From Tuberibacillus sp. Marseille-P3662 (lineage in GTDB: Bacteria > Bacillota > Bacilli > Bacillales > Sporolactobacillaceae), in the NCBI RefSeq assembly GCF_900178005.1, contig NZ_FXBS01000006.1:1178001-1242000 (forward strand): DNA of 64,000 nt, read 5' to 3'. Positions 37,679 to 47,845 of this stretch are shown piece by piece. Each line of letters starts with the position of its first letter. The first letter of the stretch is position 1. The notes under the pieces were generated by a model, which searched no databases, was not told where the DNA came from, and saw nothing but the letters and a program-made list of their open reading frames with translations. Made by a program: the position numbers and the translations under genes.

Positions 37679-39711
37679 GCAGCAGCCACCACCCCGACAC
37701 TTTGGACTTCAATCGACGGTTCCAACTCGTTATAAGATAAGATGTGAATATGTGGTAAATACTTTTCAGTTAATTGTTTAACATGATGACGGATGGCCGG
37801 TGAACATAGCAAGACAGGCTCACCTTCATAATCCACCCACTTTTCAGCTTGTCCGGCGATTTGTTGTAAAATATTTTCCGTCACTTGCGGATCAAGCGCA
37901 AGGAATTGACCCTGTTCCGTTCTTTGCACAGATTGAGCCATGGTTTCTTCGAGTCCAGGATCAAGGGTCATCACTGTCAGCTTGTTACCCTCTTGGACAA
38001 ACTGACGGGTTATTTGCCGGGACAGACCTTGCCGAACATACTCAGTGAGCAAATCCGTATCCCGAGTCATGACCGCATGATCAGCTAATACCTCGAAAAT
38101 CACCGGTAAATTACGAATGGAAACATGCTCTCGTAAAAGACGTTTCAATACTTTTTGGACATCCCCAACATTGAGCGGTTCAGGGGTGACTTCCTCGACA
38201 AGTGTCGGATATGACTCTTGTAAATGATCAATAAGTTGCTTCGTTTCTTGTCTACCCAGCAACTCATAAGCATGATGCTTTAATGTTTCCGTCATATGTG
38301 TCGACACGACCGATGGTGGATCAACTACTGTATAACCAGAGGTTTCGGCACGTTCCTTAACATCTTCAGCAATCCATAACGCCGGGAGACCAAATGCCGG
38401 TTCCACCGTTTCAATGCCTTGAATTTGTTCATCTTCAACACCCGGACTCATGGCCAAATAATGATCAAGCAGCAACTCCCCTTCTGCAGCCACATTTCCT
38501 TTGACCTTCAGCCTATAAGCGTTGGGTTCCAATTGAATATTATCCCGGATGCGGACGACAGGGATGACGACACCTAGATCCACGGCCAGCTGCCGGCGAA
38601 TCATCACAATCCGGTCAAGTAAATCACCGCCTTGATCAGCATCGGCTAACGGAACGAGGGCGTAACCAAATTCGAATTCAATTGGATCCATTTGCAATAA
38701 ATCCACAACATTGTCCGGATTTCGAATCGCCTCTTCATCGATATCCGGCTCCTCTGTATCCGTTGTCTCATCATCTGTCTGTTGCTCTTGCTGACGTAAG
38801 ACATATCCCGTTACAATCAAAATCAAAGCAATCGGCAGGGTGATCAAAAAACCAATTGGTGTAAATCCAAGTAAAATGATGACACCACCAGCAATAAACA
38901 GCATATTCGGGTAAGCCAGTAGTTGCTTAGAAATATCTTGACCCAGATTGCCGTCGGATGCGGCTCTAGTAACGACAATTCCTGTTGCTGTGGAGATTAA
39001 GAGCGCCGGGATCTGGCTTACAAGGCCATCACCTACCGTCAGCAAGGTAAATTTTTGGCTGGATTCAGCAAATGTTAAACCAAGCTGAATCATCCCAATC
39101 ACCATGCCCACGATAAGATTAATAATGACAATCACAATGCCGGCGATGGCATCCCCTTTCACAAACTTACTGGCACCGTCCATTGCTCCGTGGAAGTCAG
39201 CCTCCTGTTCTACTTTATCTCGCCTGGCTTTGGCCTGCTGCTCATTAATTAAACCAGCATTAAGGTCGGCATCAATACTCATCTGTTTACCTGGCATCGC
39301 ATCAAGCGTAAACCGGGCGGCCACTTCAGAGACCCGTTCTGATCCTTTGGTGATGACGATAAATTGAATCACAATCAGAATAAGAAAGACGACCAGACCA
39401 ACAAGTGGATTCCCGCCCACGACGAAGTTACCAAATGTATCAATAACGGCACCGGCATTGCCTTTGCCAAGAATCGACCGGGTTGTTGACACATTAAGTC
39501 CGAGACGAAACAACGTGAGTAATAATAATAGAGATGGAAAAATCGAAAATTGCAGCGGCTCATTCATGTTCATCGCAACCAATAATGTAACCAAAGCTAA
39601 TGCGATGTTCACGATAATCAAGAGTGATAGGATAAACGGCGGAAGCGGTATAATGAGCATAAAAACGATCATAATAACTCCAAATAAAACCACTAAATCC
39701 CTAGCCTTCAT
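37675..39711 (-). CDS. flhA: Flagellar export gate protein FlhA
   Basis: Major membrane component of the flagellar type III export gate, forming the cytoplasmic nonameric ring. Product 678 residues: about eight membrane helices in the first half, with the FHIPEP signature region RFTLDAMPGKQMSIDADLNA (about 137-156), and a large cytoplasmic domain from about 330. It lies between flhB (18 nt) and flhF (overlap). Confidence 0.97.
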   Translation of the reverse strand: MKARDLVVLFGVIMIVFMLIIPLPPFILSLLIIVNIALALVTLLVAMNMNEPLQFSIFPSLLLLLTLFRLGLNVSTTRSILGKGNAGAVIDTFGNFVVGGNPLVGLVVFLILIVIQFIVITKGSERVSEVAARFTLDAMPGKQMSIDADLNAGLINEQQAKARRDKVEQEADFHGAMDGASKFVKGDAIAGIVIVIINLIVGMVIGMIQLGLTFAESSQKFTLLTVGDGLVSQIPALLISTATGIVVTRAASDGNLGQDISKQLLAYPNMLFIAGGVIILLGFTPIGFLITLPIALILIVTGYVLRQQEQQTDDETTDTEEPDIDEEAIRNPDNVVDLLQMDPIEFEFGYALVPLADADQGGDLLDRIVMIRRQLAVDLGVVIPVVRIRDNIQLEPNAYRLKVKGNVAAEGELLLDHYLAMSPGVEDEQIQGIETVEPAFGLPALWIAEDVKERAETSGYTVVDPPSVVSTHMTETLKHHAYELLGRQETKQLIDHLQESYPTLVEEVTPEPLNVGDVQKVLKRLLREHVSIRNLPVIFEVLADHAVMTRDTDLLTEYVRQGLSRQITRQFVQEGNKLTVMTLDPGLEETMAQSVQRTEQGQFLALDPQVTENILQQIAGQAEKWVDYEGEPVLLCSPAIRHHVKQLTEKYLPHIHILSYNELEPSIEVQSVGVVAAA

Positions 39712-39729
39712 GCTCCAACCCCCTTTCCA

Positions 39730-40824
39730 TTAGATCTTGCCTTGCATTTTATAAACATAAGCCAAAACTTCCGCAACCGCTTTGAAAAAATCTTCAGGAA
39801 CCGCGTCACCCATTTCAAGCTGATGATACAGTCCACGTGCTAATGTCCGCTTCTCCACAGTTGCCACCTGATGCCTGCGAGCGGTGTCTTTGATCTTTAA
39901 AGCAAGATAATCAGCGCCCTTGGCCACAATGATAGGCGCATCCATGCTGTCTTCTTGATACTTCAATGCAACAGCATAATGAGTTGGATTCGTAATGACG
40001 ACGTCTGCATCAGGGATTTCTTGCATCATTCGCTGCGAAGACATTTGCTGTTGTTTTTCTTTGATCTTGGATTTAATTTGCGGATCGCCTTCCATTTTTT
40101 TATGTTCATCTTTCACATCTTTCTTTGACATTTTAATATTTTTTTCATGGTCATATTTTTGATAAACATAATCTAATATAGATAAAAACAAGAGTAGAAT
40201 TGAGGCAGCCAATCCTAATTGAATCGTGATATCACCAATCAATTGAACACCAGCACGAATGGACTCTTTAGGCAGCATGAATAACTCCGCCTTATTGATC
40301 CATATCACAATAAAGGCTGTCAAACCAATGGCCACGATTTTAAGTAGAGCCTTCAACATTTCGACAATTGCTCTAACGGAATAAATACGTTTAATCCCTT
40401 TTAATGGGTTAATCCGTTCCCATTTAAAGCTCATAGACTCAGTCGAAAATAAAAATCCGAATTGGACCAAATTAGACACCAAACTACAAACAACGCCTAA
40501 TATAAAAAAGGGAGCTAGTATCTTCGCTGTTTCAATGAAATAGTGACGCATGATCACTTCTAAAGTGCCTTCATCTAATTCCGGCATCCGCATAGTAGAA
40601 GAAAATGTATCGGTCATTAACTGACTGATACCTCGACCGGCAAACGGAATCGCAATTAAAAACAGCAGGAACATGCCAAACAAACCAATGGCCGTGTTCA
40701 CATCCGAGCTTTTAGGAACTTGACCTTTTTTTCGAGAGTCCTCCCGTTTCTTCGGTGTAGCCTCTTCTGTCTTTTCCTCATCAGCAAAGAATTGTAAGTT
40801 AAGTTGTAAATAAAGAGGATCCAT
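39730..40824 (-). CDS. flhB: Flagellar export switch protein FlhB
   Basis: Membrane component that switches export specificity from rod/hook to filament by autocleavage. Product 364 residues. Four membrane helices (about 28-215), then the cytoplasmic domain with the autocleavage motif NPTH in ADVVITNPTHYAVALKY (about 275-290). The N-terminus EEKTEEATPKKREDSRKKGQ is diagnostic. It follows fliR by 2 nt. Confidence 0.97.
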   Translation of the reverse strand: MDPLYLQLNLQFFADEEKTEEATPKKREDSRKKGQVPKSSDVNTAIGLFGMFLLFLIAIPFAGRGISQLMTDTFSSTMRMPELDEGTLEVIMRHYFIETAKILAPFFILGVVCSLVSNLVQFGFLFSTESMSFKWERINPLKGIKRIYSVRAIVEMLKALLKIVAIGLTAFIVIWINKAELFMLPKESIRAGVQLIGDITIQLGLAASILLLFLSILDYVYQKYDHEKNIKMSKKDVKDEHKKMEGDPQIKSKIKEKQQQMSSQRMMQEIPDADVVITNPTHYAVALKYQEDSMDAPIIVAKGADYLALKIKDTARRHQVATVEKRTLARGLYHQLEMGDAVPEDFFKAVAEVLAYVYKMQGKI

Positions 40825-40826
40825 GC

Positions 40827-41597
40827 TTAACTCCCCAGCAGCATCATAAAATTCTTCATGATTTGTGTCATTAATTCAAATATGTAACGAAACACCGACA
40901 CGTAGATTGGAATAACAATAAGTAGCACCATCATGCTGACCAAAATTTTGAGCGGCAAACCCACAACAAATACATTCACTTGCGGAACGGTTCTTGCAAT
41001 AACACCAAGCGCAACATCGACTAAAAAAATACAGCCAACTATGGGTAGAGCGATTTGGAAAGCAATCAAAAACATTTTGACAAACACTTGAACGACAAAG
41101 CGAGCTAATTCACCGCTTTCAACCGCTATCCCTACTTGATCCACAGGTATGAGTTCAAAACTATAAAAAATACCATTCAGAAGCATATGATGTGCATTAA
41201 CCGCCAGTAAAAATAATAGAATAAGAACGTATAAGAACCGCCCTGTTAATGGAATACGATTACCTGTCTGCGGATCAACAATACTTGCAAAGGCAAATCC
41301 CATTTGCAAATCAATAAATATCCCGGCCACTTGGACACTATAAACGATCATCGCGGCGATAAAACCAAGTGATAGACCGACCATCGTTTCTTTCAACACC
41401 AGCATTAAAAAGTTATGGTTGATCACCGTTATGTCAGGCTGGATCGTCAATGTCATCAAGATGGCCAAAACAGCAGCTAACGCAAGTTTGAATCGTCCCG
41501 GCACCGTATGGTAAGAAAAAAGCGGAGCTACCATCAGAAAACTTGCCAATCGCACCAATACAAGCAGGAATACGGGAAAAGTATCGATTAATGCCAT
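40827..41597 (-). CDS. fliR: Flagellar export gate protein FliR
   Basis: Integral membrane subunit of the FliPQR export pore. Product 256 residues, about six to seven hydrophobic helices; the segments LVRLASFLMVAPLFSYHTVP and LIVIPIYVSVFRYIFELM are typical. It follows fliQ by a single base and precedes flhB by 2 nt. Confidence 0.96.
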   Translation of the reverse strand: MALIDTFPVFLLVLVRLASFLMVAPLFSYHTVPGRFKLALAAVLAILMTLTIQPDITVINHNFLMLVLKETMVGLSLGFIAAMIVYSVQVAGIFIDLQMGFAFASIVDPQTGNRIPLTGRFLYVLILLFLLAVNAHHMLLNGIFYSFELIPVDQVGIAVESGELARFVVQVFVKMFLIAFQIALPIVGCIFLVDVALGVIARTVPQVNVFVVGLPLKILVSMMVLLIVIPIYVSVFRYIFELMTQIMKNFMMLLGS

Positions 41598-41598
41598 A

Positions 41599-41868
41599 TC
41601 AACTTGTAAACTGGTTCAAATTTTGAAATAGATCCTGTGTAAAGGTCAGCATATGTGACAGCATCCAGGGCCCAAAAAAGACAACCGCAATCATGACCGC
41701 GATAATTTTGGGTATGAAGGCCAGCGTTTGTTCCTGAATTTGTGTCGTTGCTTGAAAGATACTCACCAGTAAGCCAACCACAAGGGCGACAATCATAAGT
41801 GGACCGGCTACGAGTAAAATCGTGGTTACGCCCTGTTCAGCCAGCGACACGATAAAATTTGCACTCAA
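41599..41868 (-). CDS. fliQ: Flagellar export gate protein FliQ
   Basis: Small two-helix membrane subunit of the FliPQR pore, 89 residues. VVGLLVSIFQATTQIQEQTL (about 30-49) and FIPKIIAVMIAVVFFGPWML are the family signature. The start is TTG with AAGGTG 7 nt upstream. Confidence 0.96.
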   Translation of the reverse strand: MSANFIVSLAEQGVTTILLVAGPLMIVALVVGLLVSIFQATTQIQEQTLAFIPKIIAVMIAVVFFGPWMLSHMLTFTQDLFQNLNQFTS

Positions 41869-41883
41869 CCCTTTTCACCTTCT

Positions 41884-42564
41884 TCAAGAAAAACTTGTAA
41901 GTAATGATTCAACGATCAGATACCAACCATCAACCATGATAAATAGCAAAACCTTAAACGGAAGTGAGATCATCACAGGTGGGAGCATCATCATTCCCAT
42001 CGACATCAAAATACTTGAGACGACCATATCAATGATCAAAAACGGCACAAAAATCATAAAACCCATCTGAAACGCCGTCTTTAATTCGCTGATGACAAAT
42101 GCGGGAATCAATGCCATCATCGGAACCGCCTTAATTGAATCCGGCTGCTCATATTCCCCATAATCCAAGAACAATTGTAGATCCTTCTCTCGTGTCTCAT
42201 CGGCCATGAACCGTTTCAATGGTTGCTCCGCCCGATCCAAGGCTTGTTCTTGACTAATATCTCCGTCTAAATAAGGCTGCAACGCTTCGCTCTGAACATC
42301 AGATAACACCGGACTCATGATAAAAAAAGTCAAGAACAACGCCAGACCAATCAGCACTTGATTCGGCGGCATCTGTTGGGTGGCAAGAGACGTTCTTACA
42401 AACGATAGGACAATCACGATTCGGGTAAATGATGTCATCAATACCAATATCGCCGGTGCGAGTGATAAAATTGTTAATAGCAGCAATAATTTTAATGTCG
42501 TGGCGACGTCACCGGGCTGTTGGGATAAAACGTCAGTAGGAATACCGGGTAACACACTATCCAT
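41884..42564 (-). CDS. fliP: Flagellar export gate protein FliP
   Basis: Membrane subunit of the FliPQR pore, 226 residues. [20 protein letters not shown] (about 41-60), [20 protein letters not shown] and the C-terminal [20 protein letters not shown] with [16 protein letters not shown] are diagnostic. Of three successive ATG codons I pick the third, 8 nt after AAGGA. It overlaps the end of fliO. FliP proteins elsewhere have a cleaved signal peptide; here the N-terminus is short. Confidence 0.96.
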   Translation of the reverse strand: MDSVLPGIPTDVLSQQPGDVATTLKLLLLLTILSLAPAILVLMTSFTRIVIVLSFVRTSLATQQMPPNQVLIGLALFLTFFIMSPVLSDVQSEALQPYLDGDISQEQALDRAEQPLKRFMADETREKDLQLFLDYGEYEQPDSIKAVPMMALIPAFVISELKTAFQMGFMIFVPFLIIDMVVSSILMSMGMMMLPPVMISLPFKVLLFIMVDGWYLIVESLLTSFS

Positions 42565-43207
42565 CATCATGATCCTTCCGCTTGGTTTCTCTTAGCCGCC
42601 TGCTTCTGTCTTCAGAGATGTTCTTCAACTCCTCCGAAAGCTTATGAGTAAAAGATGGACGGTTCCTTGACTTATATGATTGCTGTTGTCTAAATCGCTC
42701 CCGCACCCACTTTTGTACACTATGGCCATGACCTTCTGTAGGGGCCTCTGATTGCAGCAGTTGGCTTAGCTGGTCAGCATCATCAATGGCCTTTAACAAT
42801 GTAATATCCTCGCCAACCCCGACAACTAAGACTTCATCTGCAATCTTGACCAACTGGACCGATCGGTTAGCTCCCAGAGCAACACCGCCAAGATTGTCCA
42901 ATTGTTTAGAAGTTTGAAATCCTTTTTTTCTCTTTAATAAAAATCGATAAATCCCATAAATTAATAGCAAAACGATCATTAGTGAACCCATGAGTTTAAA
43001 AAAACTGACGAATGTATTGGGCTCTTGCTTAAGCTCGGTTGATGATTTTTGCTGTTGATCAGGGTTATCAGGCTGCTTATCCGGTCCTTGATTTTGGTTG
43101 TCTAGAAAATCGGCAACGGAGCCCCCATCTGCCGCCGAGACGGCAGGCCCCGTTATGATGCCGATAAAGCCAAGTAAAAATAAGGCCGCGAGCAGTTTCC
43201 GGGTCAT
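42557..43207 (-). CDS. fliO: Flagellar export protein FliO (FliZ)
   Basis: Bitopic membrane protein that helps assemble FliP. Product 216 residues. A clear signal peptide ([20 protein letters not shown], cleavage likely after AVSA) is followed by an acidic/Gln-rich extracellular region, one membrane helix (about 67-87) and a basic cytoplasmic domain with a FliO pattern, [20 protein letters not shown]. Starting at MTRK, 8 nt after AAGGTG; the frame opens 9 codons earlier, next to the cheY stop. The signal peptide is usual in Gram-positive FliO/FliZ. Confidence 0.9.
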   Translation of the reverse strand: MTRKLLAALFLLGFIGIITGPAVSAADGGSVADFLDNQNQGPDKQPDNPDQQQKSSTELKQEPNTFVSFFKLMGSLMIVLLLIYGIYRFLLKRKKGFQTSKQLDNLGGVALGANRSVQLVKIADEVLVVGVGEDITLLKAIDDADQLSQLLQSEAPTEGHGHSVQKWVRERFRQQQSYKSRNRPSFTHKLSEELKNISEDRSRRLRETKRKDHDDG

Positions 43208-43234
43208 AATAACGACACCTTCCCGTAGTTCCAT

Positions 43235-43600
43235 CTATGAATCTAAAGTTTTGTTAATAGCTTCCAATACTCTATCAGCTTGAAAAGGTTTAACGATAAA
43301 GTCTTTAGCACCGGCCTGGATCGCATCAATGACCATGGCCTGCTGTCCCATTGCGGAACACATGATGATTTTGGCTTCGGGATCAATCTCTTTGATCTTC
43401 TTCAAACTCTCGATCCCATCCATTTCTGGCATCGTGATATCTAGTGTCACGAGGTCGGGTTTGACCTCCTGATATTGTTCGACGGCCTCTGCTCCATTCG
43501 TCGCTTCCCCGACAACTTCAAAACCATTCTTCGTCAAAATATCTTTAACCATCATCCTCATAAATGCAGCGTCATCAACAACTAATATACGAGCTCCCAT
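43235..43600 (-). CDS. cheY: Chemotaxis response regulator CheY
   Basis: Single receiver domain that, phosphorylated by CheA, binds the FliM/FliY switch. Product 121 residues. The acidic pocket VVDDAAF (about 7-13), phospho-aspartate in LVTLDITMPEMDG (about 54), the conserved serine/threonine position in IIMCSAMGQ and the lysine in DFIVKPFQ (about 104) are all present. It sits between fliY (24 nt) and fliO, the Bacillus arrangement. Confidence 0.96.
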   Translation of the reverse strand: MGARILVVDDAAFMRMMVKDILTKNGFEVVGEATNGAEAVEQYQEVKPDLVTLDITMPEMDGIESLKKIKEIDPEAKIIMCSAMGQQAMVIDAIQAGAKDFIVKPFQADRVLEAINKTLDS

Positions 43601-43624
43601 TAGCTCATCCCCCTATTTAAATAT

Positions 43625-44794
43625 TTATTTTAATGAGTGAATACGGTCATATTGATTTAAAATTTCCGTCACTCTAACACCAAAATTCTCATCAATCACA
43701 ACAACTTCACCCTTGGCAACCGGTTTGTCATTGACGAGGATATCCACAGGTTCACCGGCGAGTTTATCTAACTCAACAATCGACCCAGGGCTGAGATTAA
43801 GCACATCCCTTATCGTTTGCTTGGTTCGTCCAAGTTCAACCGTTACTTTCAACGGCACATCCATCAATAAGTTCAAATTTTGCTGACCCTGCGAAACCTG
43901 AGGGGCTTCATCAAAGTTACTAAAAGCGACTGATTGCACATCCTGAGCTTGTCTCTGGTTTGGCTCAGATTCAGGTGCTGTTTGTCCTGGAGTTTTATGA
44001 TCCTGACGTTGGGTGGTAACGTCTGTTTCATCACCGGGATGGACATCAGAGTCATTTGAATCTTCACTCATCTCGGCGTTTTTATCCTGAGTAATCAATA
44101 GATTCACAAGGCCTTTGGCAAATTCCAGTGGTATCAATTGCATAATGTCCGAATCGACCAATTGCCCAATTTTAAGATTGAAAGACACTTTAACCATGAG
44201 GGATTCCTCAGGCAACAAATATGTCCCTTCATCCTTAACCACATCCATCAGATCGATTTTCGGTGGTGAAATATCGACACGACGGTTAAAGATGGTTGAC
44301 ATCGATGTCGCTGCTGAACCCATCATTTGATTCATGGCTTCTTCAACAGCGCTAAGATGAATATCATTCATCTCTTCGGAAGGCTGTGACCCATCACCTC
44401 CTAACATCAAATCAGCAATCACACTGGCATCCTGAGTCTTGATAACCAGCACATTCGTCCCTTCAAATCCTTCTGTGTAAACAACTTTTACCGAAACATA
44501 AGGAATAGGGAATTCTTCCTGTAAGTGACTCTTATGAACCAATGAAATCGATGGTGTAGTAATTTCAACTTTTTGATTCAATAGAGATGATAGAGCTGTT
44601 GCTGAATTACCAAAAGCAATATTACCAATTTCACCCATGGTATCTATTTCGACCGAATCGACATAGTCATGCAGCTGTATCTCTTCATTATTATTAGATG
44701 GCTGCGGGGAATCGGCCTGATCACCTTCATGATCTCCCGTTTGACCCAATAAAGCGTCAATTTCTTCTTGTGAAAGCATGCCATCATCACTCAT
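43625..44794 (-). CDS. fliY: Flagellar switch protein and CheY-P phosphatase FliY
   Basis: Switch component combining a CheC-like phosphatase with a C-terminal FliN (SpoA) domain. Product 389 residues. A CheY-binding N-terminal peptide (DDGMLSQEEIDALL) is followed by two intact phosphatase motifs: DTMGEIGNIAFGNSATAL (about 52-69) and SAVEEAMNQMMGSAATSM (about 147-164). An acidic linker (about 235-300) leads to MDVPLKVTVELGRTKQTIRD. It overlaps the end of fliM by 8 nt. Given the altered CheC nearby, FliY may carry most CheY-P removal. Confidence 0.96.
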   Translation of the reverse strand: MSDDGMLSQEEIDALLGQTGDHEGDQADSPQPSNNNEEIQLHDYVDSVEIDTMGEIGNIAFGNSATALSSLLNQKVEITTPSISLVHKSHLQEEFPIPYVSVKVVYTEGFEGTNVLVIKTQDASVIADLMLGGDGSQPSEEMNDIHLSAVEEAMNQMMGSAATSMSTIFNRRVDISPPKIDLMDVVKDEGTYLLPEESLMVKVSFNLKIGQLVDSDIMQLIPLEFAKGLVNLLITQDKNAEMSEDSNDSDVHPGDETDVTTQRQDHKTPGQTAPESEPNQRQAQDVQSVAFSNFDEAPQVSQGQQNLNLLMDVPLKVTVELGRTKQTIRDVLNLSPGSIVELDKLAGEPVDILVNDKPVAKGEVVVIDENFGVRVTEILNQYDRIHSLK

Positions 44795-45785
44795 GCTCCT
44801 CACCCTCCTTATCTAAATGCCCAAGTATTTGAACGGCCACATGTTGTTTCTTTTTGCCTGGTTGGGCCGTGAATTTCGATAGTGAACCGACATCCACGGT
44901 TACAGGGTCATCAATCGTTTGATCAAGCCGAACGACATCACCAACCGATAACTCAAGAACGTCAGAAAATGATAAAGTGGTATCCCCTAACAATGCTGTC
45001 ATGGAGATATTTGCCGATTTCACCTTTTGCTCAAGCGCATGAATATCTCCCTCAGAAGGAGCTTTCTTCTTTTCATCATTCATCCAATAATGCATAGATA
45101 GTTTTTGAATAATCGGCTCAAGGACGACATGCGGCAGACAAAGATTGATCATGCCGCTTTCCTCACCAATAGTTACAGATAGTGAAATGACAACCACAGT
45201 CTCATTCGGTGACACCATTTGCAAAAACTGGGCATTAACCTCAAAGTCTTTCATTATCGGTTCCATCTCTATGATGGAACCCCAAGCATCGCGAAAAGGT
45301 GACAGGGTTTTAGCAAACAACTGAGAAATCAACTGGGTTTCAATATCTGTTAATTTATCAATCTTATTCATCCCGTGCCCCATGCCACCAAGAACCCGAT
45401 CCATCATGGCATAAGCAATATTAGGGTTGACTTCAAATAACATTCGACCTTTTAATGGCGGAGCCTCAAATATATTCAGCACTGTCATGCTCGGGATAGA
45501 ACGAATAAATTCTTCGTAAGGCATTTGATTGACTGAAGCCACGGAAATTTCAACGTAAGTCCGCATTTGTGCCGAAAAATGAGTCGTTAATAGCCGGGCG
45601 TAATTCTCATGAATACGCGTTAAGCTGCGAATCTGATCTTTAGAAAAGCGCAAGGCTCGTTTGAAGTCGTAGGGTTTACCTTCTTTACTATCTTCATCTT
45701 TTTTCAACTCTTCCGCGTCCATTTCACCTGTAGAGATCGCGGAAAGAAGTGCATCAATTTCGTTCTGCGACAGAACGTCTGCCAT
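44787..45785 (-). CDS. fliM: Flagellar motor switch protein FliM
   Basis: C-ring protein that binds CheY-P through its N-terminal peptide VLSQNEIDALLSAIS (about 4-18) and transmits switching. Product 332 residues: that peptide, a middle CheC-like fold without the phosphatase residues (MMDRVLGGMG near 127), and a C-terminal SpoA domain. It follows fliL by 35 nt and overlaps fliY. Confidence 0.97.
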   Translation of the reverse strand: MADVLSQNEIDALLSAISTGEMDAEELKKDEDSKEGKPYDFKRALRFSKDQIRSLTRIHENYARLLTTHFSAQMRTYVEISVASVNQMPYEEFIRSIPSMTVLNIFEAPPLKGRMLFEVNPNIAYAMMDRVLGGMGHGMNKIDKLTDIETQLISQLFAKTLSPFRDAWGSIIEMEPIMKDFEVNAQFLQMVSPNETVVVISLSVTIGEESGMINLCLPHVVLEPIIQKLSMHYWMNDEKKKAPSEGDIHALEQKVKSANISMTALLGDTTLSFSDVLELSVGDVVRLDQTIDDPVTVDVGSLSKFTAQPGKKKQHVAVQILGHLDKEGEEHE

Positions 45786-45820
45786 CTTTCACACCTCGCT
45801 TTCCTCCATCGTCAGCTCAC

Positions 45821-46252
45821 CTATTGGACAAGTTTCTTAGTTATGAAGACATGATCGACTTTACCTTGATTCAAGTATTCATTAATCGCTTGTTTGACAT
45901 CACCCTCAAACGCATTGATGCCTTTTTTTCCTTGAATATGTTTGGCTTCCATATCCGCTAGAAGCGAGATGATTGTATTCTTGACTCGGAATTGCCTTTT
46001 TTTAAGCTCATTTTTTGCATCTTCGCTCGTTACTTGAATACTAAGAGCAATTTTGATAAATTGATCATTTTTTAAATTAGTCGTCATTTCGTCCATTTTA
46101 ACCAGCTGCTTGTCCACAATCTCATCAATAGACGGTTGTTCGGACGTTTTATTATGCGTCCTATATTGCAGATAAAAATAACCTGAAATGATGAATACTG
46201 TTAATAAGAGCAAGATAACGATGGTTCGGTTGAGCCATTTGGATTTAAACAT
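45821..46252 (-). CDS. fliL: Flagellar basal body-associated protein FliL
   Basis: Single-pass membrane protein near the stator, supporting motor torque. Product 143 residues: one N-terminal helix (about 9-27) then an extracytoplasmic stomatin-like domain with FIKIALSIQVTSEDAKNELK. The frame opens 14 codons earlier, but the ATG at 46250-46252 has AAGGAGAGG upstream and matches family length. It overlaps swrD by 8 nt. Confidence 0.93.
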   Translation of the reverse strand: MFKSKWLNRTIVILLLLTVFIISGYFYLQYRTHNKTSEQPSIDEIVDKQLVKMDEMTTNLKNDQFIKIALSIQVTSEDAKNELKKRQFRVKNTIISLLADMEAKHIQGKKGINAFEGDVKQAINEYLNQGKVDHVFITKKLVQ

Positions 46253-46466
46253 CTTTCGCCTCTCCTTCTGGCACAAACATATGAGCTGAAGCAAGGTGCT
46301 TAAAACATTGATTGATTAAGCCAATCACATCACTTTCACGCTCTTTAACCACGACCTTTTTACCACTTTTAAGGGTGATCGTAGTATCAGGTAGTGATTC
46401 AACTTGTTCAATAAAAAAAGCATTGAGTGCGAACATTCGCCCATTTAACCTCGTCAGTGAAATCAT
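46245..46466 (-). CDS. swrD: SwrD / FlbD-family protein
   Basis: Small cytoplasmic protein of the FlbD family, 73 residues. In B. subtilis SwrD (YlzI) raises flagellar motor torque and permits swarming. Signature: MISLTRLNGRMFALNAFFIE and TLKSGKKVVVKE. It lies between flgE (44 nt) and fliL (overlap), the conserved place. Confidence 0.93.
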   Translation of the reverse strand: MISLTRLNGRMFALNAFFIEQVESLPDTTITLKSGKKVVVKERESDVIGLINQCFKHLASAHMFVPEGEAKDV

Positions 46467-46510
46467 TAATTAAGGCGGAGGGGTTCCCCCCACCTTCCCC
46501 CCTTTTACAT

Positions 46511-47770
46511 CTAGCGTTTTAAATTCACAAGCTCCTGAAGCACTTTGTCAGATGTTGAAATGACACGCGCATTGGCTTGAAAACCGCGTTGAGCCGTAAT
46601 CATTTCTGTAAATTCATTCGCCAAATCAACATTTGACATCTCCAACGCCCCGGCCACAATGGAGCCGCCATCGCCACCTGCTGTAGCCAAAATTGGCTCC
46701 CCGGAGTTACTTGTGTTTTTATAAAGGTTACCGCCTGCTTTCTCAAGTCCCCCTGGATTATTGAACTTGTACATCTGCACTTGACCAACCGTTTGCACAT
46801 CACCATTGGTCAAAACCGCATTGATATTTCCCGATGAACCAATACTGAAACTATTAACCTTTGGCACATCCCCGATCACATCCGCCGTCGTCGGTTGATT
46901 TCTAACAGTAAGTCCATCGAAATTCAAATTTTCTTCATTAATGTTCATCGATGTGCCACTAATATTAATATCAAACGACTGGTTGCCCCCTGGAATATCA
47001 ACACTTTTAACCGATCCATCTTTATTTAAGGTGATGGTTCCAGCTGGATCAGGTGTCACTTCATCACCTTGCGAAGAAAGATTGAAATTCAGTTTCTTTA
47101 AATACTCGTCCCCATCATCATTCGTTCCAAGAGCTTCATTACCAGGCACTTGAACATTTAAATGGGCGGTGTGCTGAGCCCCGTTTTCATCAATAACAGT
47201 CATTTCTGTTGATAGATTGTCACCAGAGTCATTTAGCTTACTGGCATCAAAATTGCCCGCGAGTTGAATAGAGTCGGTTGAGGGTTTGTGAATGCTCGTA
47301 TCGTTGATCTGTAGAGCACTTGATTCATTATTGAGGTTCCCTGTTTCAGGATTAATCTGGTAACCCTGAACTTGCATCCCTTCCGAATTGACCAAGTTAC
47401 CGTTACTGTCTAAATAAAAATTTCCCGCTCTTGTATAATAAGATTGGTTGCCGTCATTCACCTGGAAAAAGCCGTCGCCGGATATAGCTAAGTCAAGATT
47501 ACGACCGGTTGTCTGCAAACTCCCTTGCGTTTGGAGATTATCAATACTCCCCATCGTCGACCCTAGTCCAACTTGTTTTGGGTTCACACCGCCACGGTCA
47601 AAGGTCGGTGCGCTTGCTCCTGAGATCTGCTGACTCACGAGATCTTTGAAAGTGACCCTGCCTTTCTTATAACCATAGGTATTAACATTAGCAATGTTAT
47701 TACCTATCACATCAAGTTTCGTTTGAAAGTTCTTCAAACCGCCAATAGCGGAATACATTGAGCGTAGCAT
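46511..47770 (-). CDS. flgE: Flagellar hook protein FlgE
   Basis: Structural subunit of the hook. Product 419 residues; N-terminal rod-domain motif MYSAIGGLKNFQTKLDVIGN NIANVNTYGYK (residues 5-35), FlgE D2 insert (about 170-300), and a C-terminal motif SNVDLANEFTEMITAQRGFQ. It is longer than the B. subtilis protein (about 264, once called FlgG), the extra being in the surface-exposed middle. It follows the TIGR02530-type gene and precedes swrD. Confidence 0.95.
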   Translation of the reverse strand: MLRSMYSAIGGLKNFQTKLDVIGNNIANVNTYGYKKGRVTFKDLVSQQISGASAPTFDRGGVNPKQVGLGSTMGSIDNLQTQGSLQTTGRNLDLAISGDGFFQVNDGNQSYYTRAGNFYLDSNGNLVNSEGMQVQGYQINPETGNLNNESSALQINDTSIHKPSTDSIQLAGNFDASKLNDSGDNLSTEMTVIDENGAQHTAHLNVQVPGNEALGTNDDGDEYLKKLNFNLSSQGDEVTPDPAGTITLNKDGSVKSVDIPGGNQSFDINISGTSMNINEENLNFDGLTVRNQPTTADVIGDVPKVNSFSIGSSGNINAVLTNGDVQTVGQVQMYKFNNPGGLEKAGGNLYKNTSNSGEPILATAGGDGGSIVAGALEMSNVDLANEFTEMITAQRGFQANARVISTSDKVLQELVNLKR

Positions 47771-47845
47771 TGCTTGTCCTCCTCTAAATTACGTTTCACC
47801 GCTTCAAGTCAGTCCACGGCATTAGGCCCCCTGAATAGGTCCAGC